A DNA stretch of 64,000 nucleotides from Saprospiraceae bacterium (lineage in GTDB: Bacteria > Bacteroidota > Bacteroidia > Chitinophagales > Saprospiraceae). The notes under the pieces were generated by a model that was not told the origin of the DNA, made no database searches, and worked only from the letters and a program-made list of their open reading frames with translations. The translations under genes and the position numbers were made by a program. Location: positions 89,761 through 153,760 of the forward strand of contig JAHDGJ010000001.1 of NCBI GenBank assembly GCA_020627705.1. Direction: 5' to 3'. Below, piece after piece: positions 50,719 to 58,603 of the stretch (positions are counted from its first letter, which is position 1; the number at the start of each line of letters is the position of its first letter).

Positions 50719-52141
50719 GTTTGTTATTGTTGGCATTATTCTATTCCTTTTACCTATTCAATCTTTTTCTTTAGATGTAGATGCCAGCTATAATGTGTAT
50801 CATACTTCGGACTATTCTTATTTAGAAATCTGTTTGCACGTAATTGGTAAATCCTTACAGCACCAAGACTCCACAGAACTTCAGCGGGGTGTAGAGTTTT
50901 TGATCGTGGTCAAGGATGGTGAAACAATTGAGGCCTTTGAAAAATACAAGGTGTCTCTAGATTCCATATTTGATTTTCAAAACTTAAAACGTTTTAAACT
51001 GACCGAAGGCTTCAAAAGCATAGAGATTGAGGCTGTTGATTTGTCAGAATCTACAAACAAAGTAACACTAGATCATAAGGTAGAAATTCGAAAACCCTCG
51101 GCATCTAATTACCTCTCTGCAATCCAAGTATTCTCGCAAGTAGACCAAAATCCCTTGACACTTGGAATTTCTAAATCCAGTTTTTCGGGAGAATTTTTAG
51201 CCTTTAATTTTGCAGGGCCAAGTCTCAATCAACTTTGGTGTTACTCCGAATACTTTGTTGATCAAGATGTTGATCGTTATTTATCAGTATCTCTTTGCAC
51301 TGGAAGCTATAAAGCAGATGTAAAGACCGAAATAATTCGACAAACAATAGATAAAATTAAAGTTAAAGATCTTAGTGTTAGCCTCAATCAGGTTGATCTA
51401 ACAGGCATCCCATCTGGGAATTATCACATTCGTATCGAACTCATTGATCGAAGTAAAAATGTGTTAGCTCATTCTTACTACAATTTTCAAAGAAGTAATC
51501 CCATTCAGGACCTAAGCCTGTTGCAAAAGAATGATAAGAATTTTGAAAGCTCTTTTGTCCACAAGCTGGAGAGCACCAAATTAAATTATTATCTAAGAGC
51601 ACATTTTCCAATAGCAGAATATTCGATGAGTGGTGTGCTTAATTCTATCATTAAGAATAAAAATGAAAAAAGTAAGAGATACTTTTTATACAAGTTTTGG
51701 ACGGATCAAAGCATTGAATTTGCCGAAGAGCTGTTTCTAAAATATATGAAAGTAGCGGATGCAATAGACCAAATGTACAATTCAGGATTTGGGTATGGTT
51801 TTGAAACAGATCGAGGGTATTTCTATTTGAAGTATGGACAGCCCTCACAAAGCATAACTGTCACCGATGATCCTTCTGCTCCACCTTATGAAATGTGGGT
51901 ATATGACGAGCTGAAGGAAACGAATCAAAACAATGTAAAATTTGTGTTTTATAATCCGTCGCTGTCGCACAATGATTTTATACTTCTACATTCTACGTGT
52001 ATAGGGCAAACTTCAAATGCGGAATGGGATGTAGTCCTTTACCAAAATGCACTCTCAGAAACACCAGGTGCTGGTTTCGATGGACGGAGCTCGCAGGATA
52101 ATTTTGGGCGCAATGCAAGACAACTCTACAACGATCTTTAA
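50681..52141 (+). CDS. GWxTD domain-containing protein
   Basis: Secreted protein of 486 aa with a signal peptide (FVIVGIILFLLPIQSFS) after a short N-terminus. The C-terminal 170 residues match the GWxTD domain: KRYFLYKFWTDQSIEFAEELFLKYM, then AIDQMYNSGFGYGFETDRGYFYLKYGQPSQ, and EMWVYDEL, later FVFYNPSLSHNDFILLHS. The defining GWxTD motif is here F-W-T-D. Function of the domain is unknown; found in Bacteroidota and relatives. The start ATG lies inside the lipoprotein gene; a TTG at 50699 is a possible alternative. The stop shares TTAA with the convergent subtilase. Confidence 0.85.
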   Translation: MNLNLDLQKRLSRFVIVGIILFLLPIQSFSLDVDASYNVYHTSDYSYLEICLHVIGKSLQHQDSTELQRGVEFLIVVKDGETIEAFEKYKVSLDSIFDFQNLKRFKLTEGFKSIEIEAVDLSESTNKVTLDHKVEIRKPSASNYLSAIQVFSQVDQNPLTLGISKSSFSGEFLAFNFAGPSLNQLWCYSEYFVDQDVDRYLSVSLCTGSYKADVKTEIIRQTIDKIKVKDLSVSLNQVDLTGIPSGNYHIRIELIDRSKNVLAHSYYNFQRSNPIQDLSLLQKNDKNFESSFVHKLESTKLNYYLRAHFPIAEYSMSGVLNSIIKNKNEKSKRYFLYKFWTDQSIEFAEELFLKYMKVADAIDQMYNSGFGYGFETDRGYFYLKYGQPSQSITVTDDPSAPPYEMWVYDELKETNQNNVKFVFYNPSLSHNDFILLHSTCIGQTSNAEWDVVLYQNALSETPGAGFDGRSSQDNFGRNARQLYNDL

Positions 52142-53712
52142 TATTTGATAAACTTTGTACTGGTTGAAGATTGATTGTTTTCAACATGCAAAATATAGCT
52201 GCCTTGCAATAAGGCAGATACGTCTACCGACCACTCAGACTGTACCAAGTTTGATATTTTCGTTGAACTTATGAGTTTTCCAAGGCTGTCAAAAATCATA
52301 AGGTCAAATTCTCCAATATTCTGACTGGCCACACTAAATGATAAGCTTGCATTGGTCGGATTGGGCGATAGTTTGCAGATGCTTATAGCCTTAGGGTCTG
52401 TTTCAATTTGAGGACAATCAACCAATTCACTTAAAGCTGCTTCGAGATTTAGAATTCCTCCGGATACGGATATACTATCTAGGGCATTGCTATTTTGAAC
52501 GGTATTTAGCACAATGTTTTTTAGTTCACATGCCAATTCTGGTGGGGAGAGATCTTCATTAAATAATGGAGAATTTACTGAGTACATTAATGCTATAGCC
52601 CCAGACACCAATGGACAGGCCGCAGATGTCCCAGAAAAGGCCCCATAGGCGTTTTGTAAGCGCGTAGAGTAGCATTCCTCTCCAGGTGCACCCAAATCAA
52701 TATTAGTTGCGCCAAAAGCGCCTTCTAAGGCTAGAGTAACATCAACATTTGTGACGGCTATAACAAATTTGGAATCACAAGTCGAAGGCATATCTCCTAA
52801 AGCATCAATATCTTTTACGTTGTTGGACGTTGCAACCACACTTAATATCCCAGTGTCTCCCATACTATTGTACATATTACACCACATAGGAAAGCTCGTA
52901 CCAAATTCATTATCAATTCCAAAAGAAGAATTAGAGGCCACAACAAAAGCTCCTTCCGTACCATTGGTATCATTAAATTTTTGTCTTTGAGCTCTAGCAT
53001 AATCATAGGCCTGAATTATTTGAGCAATTGTTCCGTTTGTGCTAATGGTCATAATTTTGACATCCCAATTGACTCCACTTACACCAATCGAATTGTCGCC
53101 TTTAGCACCAATAATTCCAAAAACATTGGTGCCGTGATTGAGCATATCATGTTCGTCCGAATTTAGACTAGAATTAAATCCAAAAACATCATCAATAATT
53201 CCGTTTCCATCATTGTCCTCTCCATCGTCAGGAATTTCTCCTGGGTTGGACCATAAATTATCCACCAAATCTTGATGACTTATATCAAATCCATCATCAA
53301 TGACGGCAACTACTATTTCTTTATTGTCGGAGGTAAGACCTCCTGTCGTAATGTTCCAAGCTTCTTCAGCCTTAATAATTTCGAGTGCAAGTTGCTCCGA
53401 ATAAAGATTATCATTAGGTACTTGACGATTTTGCACTTTACGGTTGAGTGCAGCATGCTGCACCATTTCAGACCGCTGTAAGTATTGTAATGCTTCAGAT
53501 TCTTTGATGTCCAAAGGAAACTCTACTAGATAATAAGGCATAACCTTTGATAGGCGGGTATGCTTGATAGAAGTGTTTTCTTGGGGAAATAGATCCATTA
53601 TTAGTTGATCTACATTTGTTTGAGTCTCAACTAGGATTCCTAAGCGCTGTTGAGCAAAACATCCCATGCTCAGCAAAACAAAGAGCAAAGTTGATATGGT
53701 GGTATTTCTCAT
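52138..53712 (-). CDS. S8-family subtilase with T9SS sorting domain
   Basis: Secreted serine protease of 524 aa: signal peptide (residues 1-20), propeptide to about 110, subtilisin-type catalytic domain and T9SS type A C-terminus. Catalytic triad D139 (VIDDGFD), H193 (NHGTNVFGIIGA) and S363 (FSGTSAACP), with oxyanion N261 (VASNSSFG). The DNDGNGIIDD segment may bind calcium. The sorting domain begins SPNPTNASLSF and ends in TKFIKY. It is expected to work outside the cell. Overlaps the convergent GWxTD gene by 4 nt. Confidence 0.94.
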   Translation of the reverse strand: MRNTTISTLLFVLLSMGCFAQQRLGILVETQTNVDQLIMDLFPQENTSIKHTRLSKVMPYYLVEFPLDIKESEALQYLQRSEMVQHAALNRKVQNRQVPNDNLYSEQLALEIIKAEEAWNITTGGLTSDNKEIVVAVIDDGFDISHQDLVDNLWSNPGEIPDDGEDNDGNGIIDDVFGFNSSLNSDEHDMLNHGTNVFGIIGAKGDNSIGVSGVNWDVKIMTISTNGTIAQIIQAYDYARAQRQKFNDTNGTEGAFVVASNSSFGIDNEFGTSFPMWCNMYNSMGDTGILSVVATSNNVKDIDALGDMPSTCDSKFVIAVTNVDVTLALEGAFGATNIDLGAPGEECYSTRLQNAYGAFSGTSAACPLVSGAIALMYSVNSPLFNEDLSPPELACELKNIVLNTVQNSNALDSISVSGGILNLEAALSELVDCPQIETDPKAISICKLSPNPTNASLSFSVASQNIGEFDLMIFDSLGKLISSTKISNLVQSEWSVDVSALLQGSYILHVENNQSSTSTKFIKY

Positions 53713-53740
53713 AAAGTAATGTGCTTTTAGACGTAATTAA

Positions 53741-54517
53741 CTATTGTCGTAAATCAAAATGTAGGTCCTCTAAATATTTAAACGAAAATAGAAGTCGCGA
53801 TCCGTACCATGAAAATAATTCTCCATCGACTGTAACAATGTCGCTATTGATAACTTTTTGAATTTCTTTGATATGTTTATCGGCAAATGGAAAAGGTTCG
53901 CTAGAAAGAAAAACATAATCAGGCTTTAAACTATTGATTTGTGCTGCACTGATTTTGGGATAGCGATTGCGGTTTCCAAACACATTTTCGAATCCAAAAC
54001 TTTCTAACATATGATGTATGAATGTATCATGACCAACGGTCATGTAAGGATCTTTCCAGATCAAGTAGCACACACGTAATTTTTTATCAGGAATACTAAT
54101 TTGTGATCTTTTCAATTCAATGGCCGAAATGATATCTCTAGATCTGGGAACAGTATTCGTAAGCTCAGCAATATCTTTCATTGCCCCAACTGCACTATCT
54201 AAATCAGTAATATTAGATACATAAACTGCAGAAGTATCCATCAATGCCGAAATTTGTTCTTTATGATTTTCCTCTTTGCTGCATACAATGAGCTCTGGCT
54301 TCAACTCGCGAATGAGTTCTACATTGAGGTTTTTTGTACCGCCCACTTTTTGTATCGATTTAACTATTGATTTGGGACGCACACAAAACTTAGTAATGCC
54401 CACAAGTTTTTTCTCTAGACCCAAATCAATGAGATACTCCGTCAGTGAAGGAACAGTAGATAAAATTCTTGATGGGGGAGAATCAATTAAAACATCTCTA
54501 TTTAATTGATCAATCAT
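53741..54517 (-). CDS. BtuF-like helical-backbone metal/corrinoid-binding protein (no signal peptide)
   Basis: Substrate-binding-protein fold, 258 aa, of the BtuF/FecB type: ILSTVPSLTEYLIDLGLEKKLVGITKFC, then VGGTKNLNVELIRELKPELIVCSKEEN, long backbone helix (LTNTVPRSRDIISAIELKRSQI), and LIWKDPYMTVGHDTFIHHMLESFGFENVF, KPDYVFLSSEPFPF. The family binds cobalamin, haem or ferric siderophores for an ABC importer. There is no signal peptide or lipobox: the N-terminus (MIDQLNRDVLIDSPPSRILS) is polar, so the protein may be cytoplasmic. No permease or ATPase is adjacent. Its ATG directly follows the DUF1684 stop. Confidence 0.85.
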   Translation of the reverse strand: MIDQLNRDVLIDSPPSRILSTVPSLTEYLIDLGLEKKLVGITKFCVRPKSIVKSIQKVGGTKNLNVELIRELKPELIVCSKEENHKEQISALMDTSAVYVSNITDLDSAVGAMKDIAELTNTVPRSRDIISAIELKRSQISIPDKKLRVCYLIWKDPYMTVGHDTFIHHMLESFGFENVFGNRNRYPKISAAQINSLKPDYVFLSSEPFPFADKHIKEIQKVINSDIVTVDGELFSWYGSRLLFSFKYLEDLHFDLRQ

Positions 54518-55147
54518 TTATTGATTCTCTCTATTTACTTCAGGACCTTTATAAGCTTTTTCACCTGCATATATTGAGGTTGACATGTGATTTTCGATAG
54601 GAGGAATAGGACAATTCCATCCATTGCCATAAGCACAATAGGGATTATACGCTACATTGAAATTTAAAACCAATTGATCGTTTTGTATGTCTTGAATCTT
54701 AAGATCAATATAACGCCCACCTCCATAGGTTTCAGAACCATTCGTTTCGTCTTTGAAAGGAAGAAATAAATAGTCTTTATACTTTTTGCTTTGCATGCTT
54801 TGCACGTTGCGGTATATACTTAGCTTGTAAGGAACCCCTTTTAATTCAAAATCTACGAATCCATAGGTATAAAACTCCTTTTTTATACCGCTGTAGGTCG
54901 GAATGTCAAAAGATTGATCTACCTCAGCTTTGGTAAATTTTCCAATCACATAATAATCCAAATCAGCATCATAATACGCCAAGTCATCTTTGCTTCGTAT
55001 TGCATTGTCCTTGAGCTTATCTTTGGCTTGAAGGTGACGCGTCCAGCTGACATCTTTTTCTAATTTGTTAGTGTTTTCCACTATTCCTTGAGAAGTCTTG
55101 CTGCAGGATAGAAAAAGAAATGAAAAAACAAATAGGACTACTCTCAT
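54518..55147 (-). CDS. DUF1684 lipoprotein
   Basis: Lipoprotein of 209 aa: signal and lipobox VLFVFSFLFLSC (Cys15). The body contains the DUF1684 signature: YTYGFVDFELKGVPYKLSIYR, LFLPFKDETNGSETYGGGRYIDL, NFNVAYNPYCAYGNGWNCPIPPIEN (the NPYCAY and NCPxPP motif). Function unknown; widespread in bacteria. It lies between lepB (3 nt gap) and the BtuF-like gene (adjacent), so these three genes form a tight unit. Confidence 0.9.
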   Translation of the reverse strand: MRVVLFVFSFLFLSCSKTSQGIVENTNKLEKDVSWTRHLQAKDKLKDNAIRSKDDLAYYDADLDYYVIGKFTKAEVDQSFDIPTYSGIKKEFYTYGFVDFELKGVPYKLSIYRNVQSMQSKKYKDYLFLPFKDETNGSETYGGGRYIDLKIQDIQNDQLVLNFNVAYNPYCAYGNGWNCPIPPIENHMSTSIYAGEKAYKGPEVNRENQ

Positions 55148-55150
55148 GGT

Positions 55151-56746
55151 TTAAAACTTATCGGCTCCAGAAAAAATCCGAGACCATCTTATACCATTAA
55201 ATATACTTCCATCTTTTGTAGAAAACCAGATGAACAAGGGTTTGCCAACAATATGATCGTGTGGTACAAATCCCCATGACCTTGAATCTTCCGAATTGTG
55301 CCTATTATCTCCCATAGCCCAGTAATAATCTTGTTTAAACGTATAAGAAGTTTCCTCTTTACCGTTTATGATGATTTTTCCATTTTTTTCTACCAGATCG
55401 TTGTTTTCGTACACGCCGATGATTCTTCGATAAAGTGCAATATTGGAAGGCCCAATATTTACAGTTTCCCCAGCTTTTGGGATCCAAATAGGACCATAAT
55501 TATCTATCGTCCACTTATTGAAATTTTTAGGATCATGCGGAAAATTTTGATAAGTCCCTGCTGAAGTCCATTTTGCAGTATATCGCTTTAAGGGTAAACT
55601 TGGATCCATTTCGCGTAATTGCGCCTCCTGCTCTAGGGTCAAGAAAATAATGTGATTTGCAGGTCTGTCCTCCTTTTCGATTCCAATTTTTTCCAAACTC
55701 TTACTTCCAATGATTGATTTGGAAAAATCAACTTCATATCGGTATTGCATATGCTGTGGGTTCTTCACTTTTTCTCCATTGATGAAGAGCTGACCATTAC
55801 GCACCGACAAACTATCGCCGGCAACAGCAACGCATCTTTTGATGTAGTGATCCCTTTTGTCTATTGGCCTTGTAATGATCTCTTTTTTAGCAATCAATCT
55901 TTTTAATTCGGCATCTCTTGCTGCAAAACTGGGATCTCGCGTGACTTGAGCGACTGAGTATGGGCGTTGTTTTGTAACATACACACTATCCCCAACTGGC
56001 CAATTAAAAACTATGGGATCATTTCTATCAATCGTTTCTAACGCTTTAGTTCTGTAATACGGAAGTGAAGGCTTTTCGAAATAACTCTCACCGCCTACAA
56101 TTGGGACCCGGTTATGAAGCAACGGAAGCATGGCCACTGTTTGTGGCGTCCGAATACCATAATGTGCTTTGGATACAAACAAGAAATCACCGACAAGTAA
56201 GGAACCTTCCATAGAAGGTGTTGGAATGACATAGGCCTCTATCAAAAACATCCGAATAAAGGCCGCTGCGAATACGGCAAATATTATGGCTTCGGCCCAT
56301 TCTCGCCCCCAACTTTTATTGAATTTGCGTTGTTTTTGTAATTTTTTTATGGCTAGTTTGTCCCCATTATTATGAGCCTCTTTAAGATTGTTGAAATATT
56401 CTTTCTCCTCTATAAGAATGGGGCCTTGATATTCTGATTTTGAAAAGGCCAAAGGAAAGAAACTCAATGGCGTTAGAGCCACTGCTATGAAACTGTCCCA
56501 AAATTTAAATTTCCCAAAACTTCTTACCATATCGACACATAATCCTGCATAGATGAAGAAGCCTACAATAGGTATGAAAATCAAGAATGCATAATATGTA
56601 GGTCTCCCTACAAGCTTACACCATTCCATAAAATTGAGTACCGGCACAAGGCCTTTCCAACCTGGCACATTTGCCTTTGGGAAAAGGAAAAATAAGGATA
56701 TGGAAATAAGGATATAATTAACTAAAAAGATAGTAAGAAGAGCCAT
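55151..56746 (-). CDS. lepB: signal peptidase I, large Bacteroidota form
   Basis: Cleaves Sec/Tat signal peptides at the inner membrane; 531 aa against about 320 in E. coli. Residues 1-100 form an extra membrane domain of about three helices (DUF5684-like: AFLIFIPIVGFFIYAGLCVDMVRSF). The catalytic serine S178 is in PTPSMEGSLLVGDFLFVSK; the general-base K303 is in YIKRCVAVAGDSLSV. The 125-residue spacing (55 in E. coli) shows an insert, and another insert separates this from the last block GDNRHNSEDSRSWGFVP. Two stretches (about 212-245 and 340-420) have no E. coli counterpart. First gene of a unit with DUF1684 and the BtuF-like gene. Confidence 0.94.
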   Translation of the reverse strand: MALLTIFLVNYILISISLFFLFPKANVPGWKGLVPVLNFMEWCKLVGRPTYYAFLIFIPIVGFFIYAGLCVDMVRSFGKFKFWDSFIAVALTPLSFFPLAFSKSEYQGPILIEEKEYFNNLKEAHNNGDKLAIKKLQKQRKFNKSWGREWAEAIIFAVFAAAFIRMFLIEAYVIPTPSMEGSLLVGDFLFVSKAHYGIRTPQTVAMLPLLHNRVPIVGGESYFEKPSLPYYRTKALETIDRNDPIVFNWPVGDSVYVTKQRPYSVAQVTRDPSFAARDAELKRLIAKKEIITRPIDKRDHYIKRCVAVAGDSLSVRNGQLFINGEKVKNPQHMQYRYEVDFSKSIIGSKSLEKIGIEKEDRPANHIIFLTLEQEAQLREMDPSLPLKRYTAKWTSAGTYQNFPHDPKNFNKWTIDNYGPIWIPKAGETVNIGPSNIALYRRIIGVYENNDLVEKNGKIIINGKEETSYTFKQDYYWAMGDNRHNSEDSRSWGFVPHDHIVGKPLFIWFSTKDGSIFNGIRWSRIFSGADKF

Positions 56747-56764
56747 ATTGAATTATTTCAGAAA

Positions 56765-56772
56765 CAAAGATA
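56765..56772 (-). promoter_or_regulatory. -7 promoter element for lepB
   Basis: TATCTTTG on the minus strand, 18 nt before the lepB ATG, matches TAnnTTTG. TTTG at 56792-56789 could serve as the -33 site, but the spacer is 16 nt, shorter than usual. Confidence 0.38.
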
Positions 56773-56869
56773 TAAAAGGTTTTAGCTGCAAATAAGATAA
56801 TTCTACCTGTCGCAAATTCTTATCGATGAAAGGAATAGATTGGATGGTAAAAAAGAAATGTTGAGATGC

Positions 56870-57598
56870 CTAAGTAATGCCCAAAACATCCTGCATCGTA
56901 AAGACTCCTTTTTTATTGCAAATAAATTCTGCCGCAAGAAGAGCTCCCAATGCAAATCCATCTCTGGAATAGGCGGTATGTTTTATACTTATTTCGTCTT
57001 CACTGGATGAGTAACTGATTTTATGTTCTCCTGGGACATCATTTTGTCGAAGGGCTGTAATATTTAGCACTTTATTGCTTTGAACTTGCTCATCCTTTAA
57101 AGCCCACGATTGATAACGGGGATGTTGGTTTAAGAGATCCTCCGCCAAAGTTATTGCGGTACCGCTAGGTGCATCCAATTTTTCGGTATGGTGTGTTTCT
57201 TCGATCGCTGCTTCATATCCATCAAATGTACTTATAAGCGTAGCCAGCTTGCGATTAAGCTCAAAAAACAAGTTGACGCCCAAACTAAAATTGGTCGCAT
57301 GGAGAAATGAACTTGCGTTTTTATTGAGTACTTGCGATTCTATATCCGCTTTATGCTGTAACCATCCTGTGGTGCCCGAAACTATAGAGACATTCCGATC
57401 AAGTAGAGCTTGAATGGAACTTAGGGCAGCGCCAGGATTGGTAAATTCAAGGGCAACGTCTGTCTCTAAAAAGTCAAAAGATTCTAGTGCACTGATGTTT
57501 TTAGAATTTACTTTGAGCACAACCTGATGACCACGCTGTATTGCAAGATTCTCTATGGTTTTGCCCATTTTACCATATCCTATGAGCGCAATTTTCAT
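56870..57598 (-). CDS. dapB: 4-hydroxy-tetrahydrodipicolinate reductase
   Basis: Second dedicated step of the lysine/diaminopimelate pathway, feeding peptidoglycan. The Rossmann motif is GYGKMGKTIENLA (residues 7-19); the DapB signature is EETHHTEKLDAPSGTAI with the catalytic His pair. The length (242 aa) is normal for the short Bacteroidota form. Followed by a gap of about 120 nt before lepB, which has its own -7 element; so dapB is probably transcribed alone. Divergent from accD. Confidence 0.96.
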   Translation of the reverse strand: MKIALIGYGKMGKTIENLAIQRGHQVVLKVNSKNISALESFDFLETDVALEFTNPGAALSSIQALLDRNVSIVSGTTGWLQHKADIESQVLNKNASSFLHATNFSLGVNLFFELNRKLATLISTFDGYEAAIEETHHTEKLDAPSGTAITLAEDLLNQHPRYQSWALKDEQVQSNKVLNITALRQNDVPGEHKISYSSSEDEISIKHTAYSRDGFALGALLAAEFICNKKGVFTMQDVLGIT

Positions 57599-57748
57599 TT
57601 TAGCTAATTTATATTAAACATTTCTTTAATCCGTAAAATTAAGATTAACAAGGAATCTAAATTCATCTTGGAAATAAACTTTCTGAACTTGTTTAATTCT
57701 ATATTTTTGTCTCAATTCGTAAAGTACGATCAAATATCAATTATAGAA

Positions 57749-58603
57749 ATGAGTTGGTTCAAACGTCTTAAGGATGGTATTCAAACCGCCACAAAATTTA
57801 AAAAAGAAGCACCAGATGGTCTTTGGCATCAATGTAGAGATTGTCAAACGGCTAATACATATAAAGAGTTAAAAGAGAATTTCTTTATTTGCCCAAAGTG
57901 TGATTATCATGTGAGAATTGGTTCTTACGACTATTTTGAATTGATTTTTGATGGAAAACACACTGAGCTGTTTAAAGAATATGTGGCAAAGGATTTTCTG
58001 AAGTTTAAAGATTTAAAGCCATATTCTGCAAGACTTAAGAAGGCTAAGGCCAATACTTCACTGACAGATGCTATAGCTGTTAGTCATGGTCGGGTGAATA
58101 AAAAAGACTTGGTCATAGCGGCAATGGATTTTAGTTTTATTGGAGGTTCTATGGGAAGTGTAGTCGGAGAGAAGATTTCGAAGGCAGTTGATTATGCATT
58201 AGAAAAGTCAATACCTCTAATGATTATTTCCAAATCGGGAGGTGCTCGAATGATGGAATCTGCATTTTCTCTCATGCAAATGGCCAAAACTTCCGCCAAA
58301 CTTGCTTTGTTATCTAAAGCTGGAATTCCTTATTTGTCATTCTTGACAGATCCAACAACCGGTGGTGTAACCGCTTCTTTTGCTATGCTTGGAGACATCA
58401 ATTTTGCAGAACCTAAAGCTTTGATCGGTTTTGCAGGACCAAGGGTAATTAAAGAAACGATAAAAAGAGATCTGCCTGATGGTTTTCAACGATCAGAATT
58501 CTTACTAGAACATGGGTTCTTGGATTTTATTGTTGATCGTAGAAACTTGAGAGAAAAACTAGACAATATTCTCACCATATTTAATACGAATCAATCTGGA
58601 TAA
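57749..58603 (+). CDS. accD: acetyl-CoA carboxylase carboxyltransferase beta subunit
   Basis: Beta subunit of the carboxyltransferase that forms malonyl-CoA in fatty-acid synthesis. The N-terminal Cys4 zinc ribbon is C29, C32, C48 and C51 (CRDC and CPKC). The core has GGSMGSVVGEKI, SKSGGARMMESAFSLMQM, FLTDPTTGGVTASFAMLGD and GFAGPRVI. The ATG at 57749 (MSWFKR) is the family start; the longer frame from 57668 adds 27 residues without similarity. Overlaps the convergent bshC by 13 nt. The alpha subunit accA is not in the window. Confidence 0.96.
   Translation: MSWFKRLKDGIQTATKFKKEAPDGLWHQCRDCQTANTYKELKENFFICPKCDYHVRIGSYDYFELIFDGKHTELFKEYVAKDFLKFKDLKPYSARLKKAKANTSLTDAIAVSHGRVNKKDLVIAAMDFSFIGGSMGSVVGEKISKAVDYALEKSIPLMIISKSGGARMMESAFSLMQMAKTSAKLALLSKAGIPYLSFLTDPTTGGVTASFAMLGDINFAEPKALIGFAGPRVIKETIKRDLPDGFQRSEFLLEHGFLDFIVDRRNLREKLDNILTIFNTNQSG

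Noticed and set aside
57702..57709. TATTTTTG as accD -7 promoter element
   Set aside because: Fits TAnnTTTG, but no TTG at the right distance and the motif is common by chance in such AT-rich DNA; too weak to list.
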